From NCBI GenBank assembly GCA_025602905.1, contig JAHLKI010000011.1, forward strand, positions 186,001 through 250,000: a stretch of 64,000 bases of DNA. The letters are read 5' to 3'. Positions within the stretch are counted from its first letter, which is position 1. The number at the start of each line of letters is the position of its first letter. This DNA is from Phlyctochytrium arcticum. Taxonomy: Eukaryota > Chytridiomycota > Chytridiomycetes > Chytridiales > Chytridiaceae. Below, piece by piece: positions 1-9,602 of the stretch. The notes beneath the pieces were generated by a model. It made no database searches. It was not told the DNA's origin and saw only the letters and a program-made list of their open reading frames with translations. The position numbers and the translations under genes are program-made.

Positions 1-1048
1 CACTGTCTGAAGACGAGGAGCGCGCGGCCTCCGTCTCGGTGCTTGGCTGCTGTTCCAATTTCTTGATTTCCTTTTCAGTTTCTTTAACCTCGGGCTTGTC
101 TGCAACTTTTTTGGGGGATTGACCAACGTTGCGTTGCACACCGTTGCTCTCCTTCTTTCCGGTCTTGTCAGACGCGTCGGCAAGCTTCTCGTTACTGGCG
201 CCAATCTTTTTGGCCCTCACGCCAGCGGGGCTGCTCCCTCGCACTCCGGCAGGACTACTGCCTCGGACGCCAGGAGGACTGTTGGCCCTACGTACTGCGG
301 CAGGGCTGCCACTTCGCGCAGCGGGAGGACTGTTAGCCCTTCGTGCTGCGGCAGGGCTTTGGGTTTTTTCAACTGCTGCTTTATCAGTCGTCTTTTTGGC
401 ATCCTTTTTGCCACTCTTTGCTGCCCTGTCAAGCGTGTCGGTAGATTTGGAAGCGTCTTGGATGTCAGACTTTTCGGTTTCCTTGACAATTTCCTTCTTT
501 TCCTGCTTTGCGGCCGGTAAGACAGATGGTACTAACTCGCTCTCCGACACCTCGCTCTTCGGGGTATCAAGCGGTAACGCTTGGGAGAATGTCTGGTCCG
601 GAGTATTGTCTTCAGTGACTGCTACTTTCTCCGCGAATGTTGCGGCGGTTACTGGCTCACGCTTCGCGGGACGCTTCTTGCCACCAGATGCATTCTTGAT
701 TACAGAAGAGTCTAAGGCCTTTGATACAGATCTGTTAGCCCCTTTAGTGGTCTTCTTGGTAGGGGAAGACTTTGGTTCATCAGCTCCAGATCCATTGGCA
801 GAAGAGGCCACATCCTTTGATGCATCCTCGGCCGGATCCATTTTGCTCATGGGAGGGGTATCGGGAATCAAGACCTCGGTAAAGGTTTCGGCGGGTGTAT
901 TGTCGGGCGTTTCTGCTACGGCCGCTGCGTAGGAAAAGCCGGGGTCGGGGGTCTCCTGCGCGACAGAGGCCGGGACGGAAACATTTTCCTTCTGCTTCTG
1001 CTGCTGAGCGCCCTGAGTCTTTTTGGTTTGGTTCTTTCGTCCGGCCAT
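1..1048 (-). CDS. Ser/Pro/Ala-rich low-complexity protein (3' end beyond left edge)
   Basis: An uninterrupted minus-strand frame runs from an ATG at 1048-1046 to the window edge without a stop, so this is a 5'-complete, 3'-truncated gene of at least 349 codons. The protein is hydrophilic, rich in Lys, Ser, Ala, Pro and Glu. It carries an N-terminal FSYAAAVA motif followed by a PDNTPAETF segment that recurs later in related form (DNTPDQTF). A central stretch (about residues 255-300) is a tandem series of SPAAVRR/NSPPGVR/SSPAGVR units, typical of phosphorylatable disordered regions. There is no signal peptide or membrane segment. I do not recognise a family. The repeats produce long plus-strand open frames over the same DNA, which I treat as shadows. 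Function unknown; probably a disordered or scaffold protein. Confidence 0.7.
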   Translation of the reverse strand, partial: MAGRKNQTKKTQGAQQQKQKENVSVPASVAQETPDPGFSYAAAVAETPDNTPAETFTEVLIPDTPPMSKMDPAEDASKDVASSANGSGADEPKSSPTKKTTKGANRSVSKALDSSVIKNASGGKKRPAKREPVTAATFAEKVAVTEDNTPDQTFSQALPLDTPKSEVSESELVPSVLPAAKQEKKEIVKETEKSDIQDASKSTDTLDRAAKSGKKDAKKTTDKAAVEKTQSPAAARRANSPPAARSGSPAAVRRANSPPGVRGSSPAGVRGSSPAGVRAKKIGASNEKLADASDKTGKKESNGVQRNVGQSPKKVADKPEVKETEKEIKKLEQQPSTETEAARSSSSDS

Positions 1049-1619
1049 CTTGTTTAATGTATGTTTCGCGTGAGAGTCAGAGAACGGATGCTGTCAGTGA
1101 GGGCAAACGTAGACAGTGCGTTGTGTGCGTGAATCTGCTCAATCTGAAGGTAGGGAAAAAAGAAAAGTCGGAGAGTTTCTAAGGATAGCGAGAGTGTATA
1201 TGTGGTCGTCAGCTTGAGGGAAAACACTGGAATATATGGGGGTAAAAAGTTGGAAAAGGAAACTGACCCTTGCGAGGAGCTTTTCCAGCGATTTGAGGGC
1301 CAAGCGCGTCACACCTTTTGTTTGTACTGGCCTCCGCGCACATGCCAGCGGTGGGGAATTATGATCGCTTTGGGTTTTCTGATTTTGCATTCATTCTGAA
1401 CTTTTGAATTGAACGAGTATTAAGATGAACGAGTATTACTATGATATTGGTAGAATATTAGAATATTGGAGGGGGATCTATATATATAAGGGGGGATCTA
1501 TGTGCTTGAAGATCGCTAGATGTGGACGCAGGTTATGAGGGAGAGCCCGGAGAGGCTGATGATAGATACATGAGATGGATATAAAAAAGATGGAGCAGGG
1601 AAAAGTAACAGAGGAGAGC
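1049..1619. other. Intergenic region without a recognisable gene
   Basis: This holds the upstream region of the left-edge gene and the downstream region of the peroxidase. A short direct repeat, GGGGGATCTATATATATAAG followed at once by a second GGGGGATCTATG unit, sits near 1470-1502. No ORF here resembles a protein. Confidence 0.5.
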
Positions 1620-2363
1620 TTAAACGGCAATGTTCTGGATCTTCTTGAGGGCAATGCCGACTTCTAGGATAGTCACCCCGAAAGAGCGGGGGCTCCATCC
1701 TTCCTGGATGGGCAGGCGCTCGTCGACAAACAGGGCATCGGCAACCGGCTTGGACAGAGCATTGCCACCGTCAGGTGCCTTGTCCTTGCCGAACACACTG
1801 GTGATGAGAGCAGCTTCTCCGTACGCCTTGATGCGGTAGTTGGTGCCAGAGTCCGCGTTGGGGTTGCGGGCAAGGCTTTGGGCATCGCGCTGCTTGCGGA
1901 CCTTGGCAAAGGATGTCTCGTCGAGAAGGCTACTGTCGGGGTTGGCGTGGGTCAAGAACTGCTTGTAAAGCGTAGAGTTGAAGCGCCAGTTGTCGCCGTC
2001 AATGTCGTCGCCGCGGGTGATGGATCCATCGTGTTCAATGGCACCGTGCTTGCGCAGATCGTCCAGACCGTACGAAGGAATGATGCCGTCCCAGCGGGCA
2101 GGGACTCCGGTTGCTGGAGCCCCAAAGGCCAGGGTGTTGGCCAGATCGACGGCAACACCGATACTTTTCAGCGCCTCGACATACGTAGGAGCAGGAATGT
2201 CTTTGCCGTTGCGGGGTAGGACGTCGTGGTTGGCGAGAGCATTGAGGACGGGGCAAGGGCTGCGGACTTCGTCGCCCGATGGGGCTTTCCAGGTGCCAAC
2301 GGCGGCTCCTTGGGCAGATGCCACTAGCAGGGCGGCGGTGGATGCAATGACGGCAAAGTGCAT
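1620..2363 (-). CDS. Secreted heme-thiolate peroxidase (chloroperoxidase/unspecific peroxygenase family)
   Basis: Single-exon 247-residue protein. Residues 1-19 form a hydrophobic signal peptide ending at a typical Ala-x-Gly-Ala site. Next comes the family hallmark PCPVLNALANH (about residues 36-46), whose Cys is the axial thiolate ligand of heme, and then LPRNGKDI. An EHDGSITRGDD motif near residue 128 matches the acid-base/Mg-binding EHD signature of short family members. Length is normal for short fungal members (about 230-260). These enzymes use H2O2 to oxygenate or halogenate small aromatic and aliphatic substrates outside the cell. The ATG directly precedes the signal peptide. A TATAAAA box lies about 115 bp upstream. 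Family assignment is solid; substrate unknown. Confidence 0.88.
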   Translation of the reverse strand: MHFAVIASTAALLVASAQGAAVGTWKAPSGDEVRSPCPVLNALANHDVLPRNGKDIPAPTYVEALKSIGVAVDLANTLAFGAPATGVPARWDGIIPSYGLDDLRKHGAIEHDGSITRGDDIDGDNWRFNSTLYKQFLTHANPDSSLLDETSFAKVRKQRDAQSLARNPNADSGTNYRIKAYGEAALITSVFGKDKAPDGGNALSKPVADALFVDERLPIQEGWSPRSFGVTILEVGIALKKIQNIAV

Positions 2364-2452
2364 GACTGTGTAAGATCTATGGGGTCTATCAAAGAGTAAG
2401 AGCGTCTAGGAGAGTGTCTATGTCTGGCAGAAGCTGGAGGCCGGCGACCCCA

Positions 2453-2473
2453 CCCCCCCCCCCCCCCCCCCCC
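2453..2473. repeat. 21-base C homopolymer
   Basis: An uninterrupted run of C (G on the gene's strand), preceded by CCCCA, sits between the TATA box and the peroxidase start, roughly where transcription should begin. Confidence 0.9.
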
Positions 2474-2476
2474 AGC

Positions 2477-2483
2477 TTTTATA
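2477..2483 (-). promoter_or_regulatory. TATA box of the heme-thiolate peroxidase gene
   Basis: Reading the minus strand, TATAAAA lies 114-120 bp upstream of the ATG and is followed 4 bases later by a run of 21 G. The distance suits a TATA element with a leader of about 80-90 nt. Confidence 0.5.
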
Positions 2484-3032
2484 ACATTTTCTCTTCTTCA
2501 ACCCAGATAGCCCAGACTGATACCTATCTTTGCGTACGATATGATGTAAGATTCCCTGGCTGCTTTTTTTAGCGCCTGTAGGTCCGGTAGATCTTTTATT
2601 CCGCCGTCTTTTCACCTACTTGCAAGTGCCGGCCCCCGCACGAATACCATATTGTTCTCCTACGACGGAAACTTGTCGCTTCAAGTGCGCTGTCTTTGAA
2701 GGGGTTGCGGTGTGGAAGAGTGGATTAAACCGGGCCTGCAACGGCGAGCAAAATGCCGCGGTTTGTACAGTCGACCTAAAAAGTTGCTCTGCTACGACGA
2801 CTCCCGACGCGTCGCGCGTGTTTTCACCTGTTTTCGGCTTCGTCGCAACCCGTTCCACGCTCAGCCATGTTCTTACGACATTTGTGCGCCAGCTTTGCCG
2901 CTGCTTTCGGAGCCTCCCCCATCACAATCACTCACCATCGCAAATCTGCCAGGGCGGCCTCATAAAATTTGACATTGTTCGGGTATGATACATTCCACCT
3001 TTCGGGAAAAAAAATATGCTCTACTTGTAACT

Positions 3033-4525
3033 TTACGTATATGCGAGAGGGGACGGGGAACCGCTGTGCTCATGCAGATATTTTGCATGATTGAACTTTA
3101 GGACTTCGTTACCCCACGATGTCCATCCCGGCATCAAATTGCGTGCAAACATTTCCAATTTCTTGGGGTTGGTCGGCGGCAGATACGGTTGGAGAATTGC
3201 TAGATGGACATTTTGGGATCAGTAAAGCGCAAGAAACCACGAGGCGAGAGGTACATACTATCCAGTAGCGGTTTTCGTGAATGATGGAGACTAGGAACAC
3301 TACAAATAATCCGTTTCGCGGGTAGTTCTTTCATATCGGGTTTGCCTTCAACGCGTCCAATGTACAAAATCTCGAAAGGTTTACGATGTTGGCTAGAAGT
3401 TGAAAATGGCATCAAGACTCTCTCTCTCTCTCTTTCTATTACACGGACGAATGACATTACCTTCGCAAATCAAGTACCAACTGCCCACGGGTCGTAACCT
3501 TTACCCAAGTCCATTCTGCTACAAGCTGAAGCCCCCACCCAGGGAACAACTTTTGCTTGACAAAATGCTGATATCGTGACTTGTTTGTCACCCATACTGC
3601 GACCAGAGAGCCAGGGCCAATGAGGGATTTGACAGGAAGCTTGAATAAATCATAAATGTCCATCTCCTGATAGCGGCTTCCCCGGCGTACGCTTTTGTTG
3701 GGCCATGGTGGATCCAGCAGGACGAGATCGTATTGTGTCTCCTTTTCTAGAATGATAGTTGAGTTTAGGGGAATGGCTGTAGCGAGCAGGCTTATCGTAC
3801 CATACAGCAGCTGCCGGGTATTGGACAGGTCGGAGATCAGGAAGCGAGAGTACGGGGGTATGAGGAACGTTTGCCCCAAAATGTCCAAGTTGTACGTCGT
3901 GGCAGCTTCATTGGATATCAAACCCTGGAAAACGGGGCTTATATCCGCTTTGGCATCTACATCTAAATCATTCGCAAGATGTGAGTAAAAGGCATGTATG
4001 CCCGGGTCTAAAGATCTTACCCTCAACCAATGTTATCGTCGGAATAATCTCGTCAAGGTTGCGGGGAACAAGATCACACAATTCTCTCCATTTCACAAAG
4101 TCAACCTCTTCTACGCCGTCAGGTGAATCAGAAGCTTTCTTCCCAAATGCATCGTCCTCCGTTGGGAACGAGGGTTCGTCCAAATTTTTCCCAAATACTT
4201 TGGAATCACCAATGATTTTGGACACGGCTGTTTCCAACCAGGACAAATACTCGAGGACCTCTGGTGGATCTTCAATTTTGACTTTCTTAATGGATCGTTT
4301 GCGTTTCTTGGAGTTGGGTTCTGAGCATTCTGCGCCAGTACTCTTGACGGTCGCTTGTTCCGTCGATAACTGAGTTACCGGCTTTGATATGGGTATTTTT
4401 GAACCGTAGGGAGCAACGACTTGATAGTCGGATAGTCTCCATGTCGTTCCATTGCCGACATCGTACTTCCAAGGCGCCACGACCCAACCCTCTTCCGAAT
4501 CGTAGAGAATGTCAGACATGCGCAC
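3033..4525 (-). CDS. METTL4-like MT-A70 family adenine N6-methyltransferase, four exons
   Basis: Model: exons 4525-4021, 3962-3461, 3392-3259, 3199-3033; introns of 58, 68 and 59 bp all start GTAAG, GTAATG or GTATGT and end TAG. The frame closes exactly to 435 residues. The MT-A70 domain starts around residue 220. It carries the catalytic DPPW in LLDPPWPNKSVRR, a signature of the METTL4 branch, then KPFEILYIGR, SVPSLHHSRKP and, in exon 4, the terminal MFARNLMPGWTSWGNEV motif. METTL4 proteins methylate adenine N6 in U2 snRNA or DNA. Early-diverging fungi are known for abundant 6mA, so a DNA role is plausible but not shown. The N-terminal half carries a basic KKRKRSIKKVK stretch resembling a nuclear localisation signal. 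A MITE lies about 70 bp upstream of the start. Confidence 0.88.
3417..3435. repeat. (CT)n microsatellite inside an intron of the METTL4-like gene
   Basis: A CT dinucleotide run lies inside the second intron (3393-3460) and lengthens its polypyrimidine/purine tract. Confidence 0.8.
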
Positions 4526-4593
4526 GCACTCCGGCGAGTGGGAAATGTTTTATTTATTTTCGAACTTTGGCAAATGTGCAAAAAATGAAGGAG

Positions 4594-4984
4594 ATTGTTA
4601 ACGGCACCCCCCTGAAAGTGTTAACGGCACCCCCCTGCAGCCGGATTACCTTAGAAATACATCTGTTACCTAACCACTTAAGTGTCAGATCCTTTCCTTT
4701 GTAGAAATGAATAGGTGCCAAAGGGCAGCAGCTATGGCCGCCCGCCCGCCCACCTGGCCAGTCTCACTCCCGAGTAATCAAGTGCTCAATTGTGAAGAAG
4801 CTCTGATGGAAAACGGCCTGAGGAGACCTATGGCAGCAACAGCACACATGGTTTGAAGCACAGAGACAACCAATTTCTCCCACAAACAGATGGCATTTGA
4901 ATCTGTATGAAACAGATGTATGTCAATGGTAATCCACCTGCAGGGGGGTGCCGTTAACACTTTTAGGGGGGTGCCGTTAACAAT
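4594..4984. mobile_element. Non-autonomous MITE with duplicated-unit terminal inverted repeats
   Basis: About 75 bp at 4594-4670 recur as the reverse complement at about 4905-4984. Each arm contains two copies of the unit TGTTAACGGCACCCCCCT separated by a few bases, then a shared GGATTACC and ACATCTGTT. The interior, about 235 bp, codes for nothing recognisable. AAAATGAAGGAG (4582-4593) and AAAATGAAAGAG (4989-5000) flank the element with one mismatch, a possible target duplication of 9-12 bp of the length MULE transposases make; four extra bases sit between the right arm and its flank. Confidence 0.85.
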
Positions 4985-5191
4985 TCCCAAAATGAAAGAG
5001 TCAAAAAATGATCATTGGATGTAAATTCACATAAATAAAGGCAGGTACATATTGTCCGCATATAGAGAGTAAAACGAGGAAAAAGCACAATATACACATA
5101 AGACGGTAAGTAGAACTAAGTAAAGGGATAAGAGATATGTGGCATCCTGGGTTGTTGCTTTTTACAAGATCTGAGTCGAGTCAAGGTCGTT

Positions 5192-7687
5192 TTACTGTTG
5201 ACCCCAGCCGAAGGTGGGCTCACTTGGGCACCAGACGTTGACTTGGGGTTGAGAAAATTCCAAGTCCTCCGTAAGGTCCGTTCCGAACGGCCACTCGACC
5301 GTTAGATCAAAGAAGCGGGGAGATGGGTCGTTAAGGAGCCATGGCGCAAAGTAGTAAGAAGGAGCGGCGTTGAGCAAGTAGAAGGGGTTGCCGGGTGCAC
5401 CAAAGAATCCGGCAGCTGGAGAGACGCCGCTAATCTGGGTAATGTACTGTTCGGAGCGGCAGAAGCGGACCGACGCGACGAAACCAAATCGGACGACATC
5501 GAGGTTGGTGACGCTGACGCGGTAGCTGAGACGGGAGACGGCACTGTTGCTCTGGAAGGAGCCGGGGATGACTGCGACGGTAGAGTTGCAAAGGTTGACT
5601 CGGTTGGCAGGGACTTCGAGGCGAGCGAGGCAGATGGGGGTGGGCTCAACGGTTGCGGTGGTGGTAGTGGGTGAGCTGGTGGTCGTCGTGGGTGGCTCAA
5701 CCGTGGTAGATGGGGCGGCCGTAGTTGCGGGCTCGGTGGTGGTTGTTGGCTCGACAGTAGTCGTTGGGGTAGCAGTGCGAGTTGCTCCGGTGCTGCCTGC
5801 ATTGCCGCCAGGAATGGTGATGGTACGCGTAACGTCGTCGGTGGTGGTGGTTTCAGCAACGGTGGTGGTCTCGGCGACGGTGGTAGTTGCTGGGGGAACA
5901 ACAGTGGTCGTCTCGTCGACGGTGGTGGTAGTCGCAGGTACTGCGGTGGTAGTAGTCTCCTCAACAGTAGTAGTGGGGGTTGCCGTGCGAGTAGCTCCAG
6001 TGCTGCCAGCGTTGCCGCCGGGGATGGTGATGGTACGCGTACTGCCGCCGTCTTCAGTGGTGGTGGTGGTAACTTCTTCCGTAGTGGTCTCGGCAACAGT
6101 GGTGGTGGTGACGGGGGTGGTGGTGGCGGGTGGAGCGGTGGTAGTCTCGTCAATGATGGTGGAGATGGTGGCGGGAGGGACACGGGTTGTGGTCGTCTCC
6201 GCGACAGTGGTGGTAGTCTCCTCAATCGTAGTAGTGGGGGTTGCCGTGCGAGTAGCTCCAGTGCTGCCAGCATTGCCTCCGGGAATGGTGATGGTACGCG
6301 TACTGCCGCCCTCTTCAGTGGTGGTGGTGATAACCTCTTCGGTGGTGGTCTCGGCAACCGTAGTTGTGGTAGTGACCGGGACGGTAGCGGTGGTGGTCTC
6401 TGCGACAGTGGTGGTGGTCTCCTCAACCGTAGTGGTAGGGGTTGCCGTGCGAGTAGCTCCAGTGCTGCCGGCATTGCCCCCGGGAATTGTGATAGTACGC
6501 GTACTAACGGTCTCGGTGGTCGTGGTTTCGTCGGCAACAGTGGTGGTAGTGGTCGGGACGGCCGTGGTGGTGGTCTCTGCGACAGTTGTGGTGGTCTCCT
6601 CAACAGTAGTGGTGGGGGTTGCCGTGCGAGTAGCTCCAGTGCTGCCAGCGTTACCCCCGGGGATGGTAATGGTACGAGTACTGCCACCGTCTTCGGTTGT
6701 GGTTGTCTCTTCAACAGTGGTGGTCGTGCTTGCCGGTGTGGTAGTGGGAACGGCTGTGGTGGTGGGTGCGGGTGTAGTGATGGTAGTAAGAGTTTCAACT
6801 TCACTGGTGGTGGTAGTAGAAATGATGGTGGTGGTGGTGGTCGCTGCAACGGTGGTGGTAGGGGTGGCCGTACGTGTAGCTCCAGTACTGCCTGCATTAC
6901 CGCCGGGGATGGTGATGGTACGCGTGCTAACAGTTTCGGTGGTCGTTTCCTCAACGGTAGTAGTGGGTACAGATGTGCTCACTGCCGTGGTGGTAGCGAT
7001 GACTGTGGTGGTGGTGGTCGCGGCGGTCGTAGAGGTAGCACTTGGGAGACACGTTTCGGTGGCCTGAATAAAGATGCGAAGTGTTTCGAAAGACGAGGGG
7101 GTAGGTGTTTGTTGACGACGGAAGAGGGGTGGAAATTCTCCGTTGCGAGAGTGGAATGCTTCGACAATCTGATCAACATTCAAGTCGGCGTAAATGTACT
7201 CTACGGTAGGCGACGTGGCTTGATCCCGCTGAACCAGTTGTTGCTTGAGGGCAGATGTCTTTTCGGCGCCTTGTTCTTCGGTGCAGGCCACCTCGTCCCA
7301 CTTGAGATGTGCTGAAGAGCTTGGAGGCAGACCTAAAACTTCCAGGGCATCGTTGGAAACGACGAGGCGTCCCCGAGGGATCTTGTTGGTGACATCCACC
7401 AGACGGACGACAATGTTTTTGCCGGTTGCTGTTGAAGAGACGCGTAGGCATCGGCCACAAACACTGGAATCCATCGAGGAAGGGTCGGCCCCAAAAGCAG
7501 CGAGGGGAACTGTTCGCATCCAGCCGACGTTGGGGCAAGCATCGGGTCCGATAAGGCGGGTGATGGAGAATGGGTAGTCGCCTCCCGACATGCCGCGGCC
7601 ATGAAGGCGAACAGCGGCCGCGGGAGATGCGAGAGCGGCAATAAACCACAGCGTAGAGAGCATGCTGCTGACGGTCATGATGGTCAT
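5192..7687 (-). CDS. Secreted double-psi beta-barrel protein with Thr-rich mucin-like repeats
   Basis: 831 residues, single exon. Residues 1-25 form a signal peptide (two candidate ATGs, 7687 and 7678). Residues about 40-135 resemble a double-psi beta barrel (expansin/RlpA/barwin fold) with Cys pairs and the segment VCGRCLRVSS..VRLVDVTNKIP. Residues about 215-680 are a Thr-rich stalk with six copies of RTITIPGGNAGSTGATR separated by TTTVEETTTT-like spacers, expected to be heavily O-glycosylated. A Cys-containing C-terminal domain of about 150 residues follows. This architecture suits a cell-wall or extracellular carbohydrate-associated protein. The repeat GC skew creates a long plus-strand frame (5547-7067) of Val-rich nonsense, which is a shadow. 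Exact ligand unknown. Confidence 0.82.
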   Translation of the reverse strand: MTIMTVSSMLSTLWFIAALASPAAAVRLHGRGMSGGDYPFSITRLIGPDACPNVGWMRTVPLAAFGADPSSMDSSVCGRCLRVSSTATGKNIVVRLVDVTNKIPRGRLVVSNDALEVLGLPPSSSAHLKWDEVACTEEQGAEKTSALKQQLVQRDQATSPTVEYIYADLNVDQIVEAFHSRNGEFPPLFRRQQTPTPSSFETLRIFIQATETCLPSATSTTAATTTTTVIATTTAVSTSVPTTTVEETTTETVSTRTITIPGGNAGSTGATRTATPTTTVAATTTTTIISTTTTSEVETLTTITTPAPTTTAVPTTTPASTTTTVEETTTTEDGGSTRTITIPGGNAGSTGATRTATPTTTVEETTTTVAETTTTAVPTTTTTVADETTTTETVSTRTITIPGGNAGSTGATRTATPTTTVEETTTTVAETTTATVPVTTTTTVAETTTEEVITTTTEEGGSTRTITIPGGNAGSTGATRTATPTTTIEETTTTVAETTTTRVPPATISTIIDETTTAPPATTTPVTTTTVAETTTEEVTTTTTEDGGSTRTITIPGGNAGSTGATRTATPTTTVEETTTTAVPATTTTVDETTTVVPPATTTVAETTTVAETTTTDDVTRTITIPGGNAGSTGATRTATPTTTVEPTTTTEPATTAAPSTTVEPPTTTTSSPTTTTATVEPTPICLARLEVPANRVNLCNSTVAVIPGSFQSNSAVSRLSYRVSVTNLDVVRFGFVASVRFCRSEQYITQISGVSPAAGFFGAPGNPFYLLNAAPSYYFAPWLLNDPSPRFFDLTVEWPFGTDLTEDLEFSQPQVNVWCPSEPTFGWGQQ
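5750..6990 (-). repeat. Six-unit coding minisatellite in the mucin-like stalk
   Basis: Near-identical blocks encoding RTITIPGGNAGSTGATR recur six times, separated by variable ACC/ACT-rich spacers. The DNA of the core blocks is strongly conserved (TGCCGTGCGAGTAGCTCCAG on the plus strand is repeated), which points to recent unequal exchange or conversion. Confidence 0.85.
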
Positions 7688-7784
7688 GGTGGTGTGAGAT
7701 GGGTTGTCGTAAGGCCTTGGCGAGCCGAAAGTCGTTTCGCGTTCGGCAGAGACAAGTTTGCGGGGAAAGGTTTCCCGATCGCGA

Positions 7785-7797
7785 GCCCTTTATATAG
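7785..7797 (-). promoter_or_regulatory. TATA box of the mucin-like gene
   Basis: The minus strand reads GGGCTATATAAAGGGC about 105 bp upstream of the ATG at 7687. Confidence 0.5.
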
Positions 7798-8231
7798 CCC
7801 GCCATATCAGAAACCCCTCCGAAGGACATGTTCCATCAATGTGTGCGGCGACCTAGGCAACTCTGATGCTGAGGTCGATTTCGAAGGCGGGTCGGGAAAC
7901 GCGTCGAACGAGCTTCTGCGCGCCAAACTTGCTGACGTACGCGCTTGACGCGCAGCTTCTATGGAGCAAGATCTTGCTGATCTGGTCTTTTACTTCAACC
8001 ACTTGATTACGTGTCCTTTCAAATTCTTTTGAGAATCAAGCGGTGAGTACAGGTAAGCTTACTGTATGGTGTTTGAGTATGTGGTTTCTTTGAAGCCACA
8101 TCTGATGTTTGAACCTACTCAGCACCGACGTTTGTTGCTGGCTTTAGCTCCAAACAGAAAAGTGTTGATCTGATTCCAGAACTGATTCATTGGATTCAAT
8201 CTGACCCCCAGCCACTATACCTTATATCGGT

Positions 8232-8276
8232 AAGGTTGCTGCAGAGTGGGCGCACCTGCGGCTCTGCAGCAACCTT
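8232..8276. repeat. Perfect 15-bp inverted repeat (hairpin)
   Basis: AAGGTTGCTGCAGAG at 8232-8246 pairs without mismatch with CTCTGCAGCAACCTT at 8262-8276 across a 15-base loop. It stands alone about 50 bp left of the larger tRNA-His inverted repeat. No gene end is close enough to call it a terminator. Confidence 0.85.
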
Positions 8277-8322
8277 CTCCTTGTAACTGTCATCTACGTC
8301 CAGTGGTCCACAGATTCGATGG

Positions 8323-8591
8323 ACTTCCAAATCTATGCGCGTAATTGACCAGCAGTGTGTTAGTATAAGAGTGGCGGAACAAGCAACATTTCATCGAAGA
8401 AAACGCCAAGCTAGTATAGTGGCAGTACGCCGCGTTGTGGCCGCGATGACCCCGGTTCGATTCCGGGGCTTGGCAATCTTTTTTGGCTTTTATTTTTGGT
8501 TGGCTGGATCGTCGTAGCGTTCGCGTTCGCGTTCCGCCACTCTTATATATACTAACACACTGCTGGTCAATACGCGTACCATTTGGAAAGT
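8323..8591. repeat. Inverted repeat with ~58-bp arms enclosing tRNA-His
   Basis: Left arm 8323-8380 and right arm 8531-8591 are reverse complements with only small indels. Shared blocks include TTCCAAAT, GCGTA, GACCAGCAGTGTGTTAGTAT and AGAGTGGCGGAAC. The spacer of 150 bp holds one complete tRNA-His gene and little else. Confidence 0.9.
8405..8475 (+). tRNA. tRNA-His (anticodon GTG), no intron
   Basis: 71 bases with a perfect 7-bp acceptor stem (GCCAAGC/GCTTGGC), the eukaryotic tRNA-His A-box region TAGTATAGTGG, anticodon loop CGTTGTGGCCG and a T-arm with GGTTCGATTCC. The discriminator base is A, as expected for eukaryotic tRNA-His, where G-1 is added after transcription. CTTTTTT a few bases downstream can serve as the RNA polymerase III terminator. 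Confidence 0.95.
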
Positions 8592-9530
8592 AGTCAACTC
8601 ATTTTAGTATGGCCGTAGATGACACTTTCATAAATATGTTCAGGTGCAAGATGTAATGGCTGGGTGTTCAGTTTGGATGACCATGAAAACTGTTCATTAG
8701 GGGTGACATACACTGTAGTTTCTGGCATGGCAAGGCTATCCTATATCTCTTGATAGTAGAAATGATGGAGACCGGGTACCGGCATACGGCAAGTGTGAAA
8801 ATTGACGATTGAAACAATGAAGGTAGGATTTTTTTTGTCTCTACTCGGAAGAGCTGCTGCATCGGAGTTCATGTCCTCCTGATCTATGACAACACTTGCG
8901 CAGTCATCCTGGCACAGACTTTATACATTTGCAGTGAGAGAGGGGTGGTATTCGAACAGGGCATGACACTTTTGTCTACCATCTGTCATAAGCCAGGATA
9001 TAAAACCCCCACTCTTTCTCATTCGATGCTTTGATAATGATACCAAAAGGCAAATTCGGGTTTCCAGGTGTGTTGTGGTGAGGGGTATAATACTCTTATT
9101 CGACACGGGTGGTTGCCATGAATCGATTGCGTTTATCGGCTTCATGGATGGCGGTTCCTGCAGCCCGGAGTGTTACTACACCGGGAAAAGAAATGCCGAC
9201 GGCGGTTTATATAAAAAATGGAATATTCTGGGTATGAAGGGAAAGTAGGATATGCTGCAGCCTGAAATCAATCATGTGAAAGATAACATGTGAGGTCTTT
9301 TAAGTAAACACACGTACGACTGAGTCGGAAAATCCCCGGTCTGCGAAACTCAGAAACTCTCACGGTCGAACGCGTTCAGACCTACATAAAAAAATACCGG
9401 CAGAGACCAAACCGCTGATATTCTCATGTGATTCACTGTACTCTCATCAAAAACGGTGTCAATATCGGCGTTCATTTTGTCAAATGCTGTACAATCTTCG
9501 ACCGAAAAATTCAAAAAAAATGGTGGGAAA

Positions 9531-9602
9531 TTACGCCGCCCGAGGTCGAACTCGGAAGATATAATAACATCGACAAAGTTGGAGTTGATATTCCCACGGC
9601 AC
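9531..9602 (-). repeat. tRNA-like dispersed repeat, copy 1
   Basis: On the minus strand it begins with a GTGCCGTGGG..ATATC 5' block and ends with GAGTTCGACCTCGGGCGGCGT. The two ends can form a 7-bp acceptor-like stem and a T-arm-like hairpin with a B-box-like GTTCGA. The middle is variable. The similarity to copy 2 continues outside the tRNA-like part, giving a unit of several hundred bp. Confidence 0.65.

Noticed and set aside
129..932. Plus-strand ORF of 267 codons at the left edge
   Set aside because: It is antisense to a continuous minus-strand frame with natural composition and a clean ATG, and it has no domain of its own.
5547..7067. Long plus-strand ORF (506 codons) rich in Val
   Set aside because: It is the antisense shadow of the Thr-rich repeat coding region; its composition is set by the complementary ACC/ACT codons.
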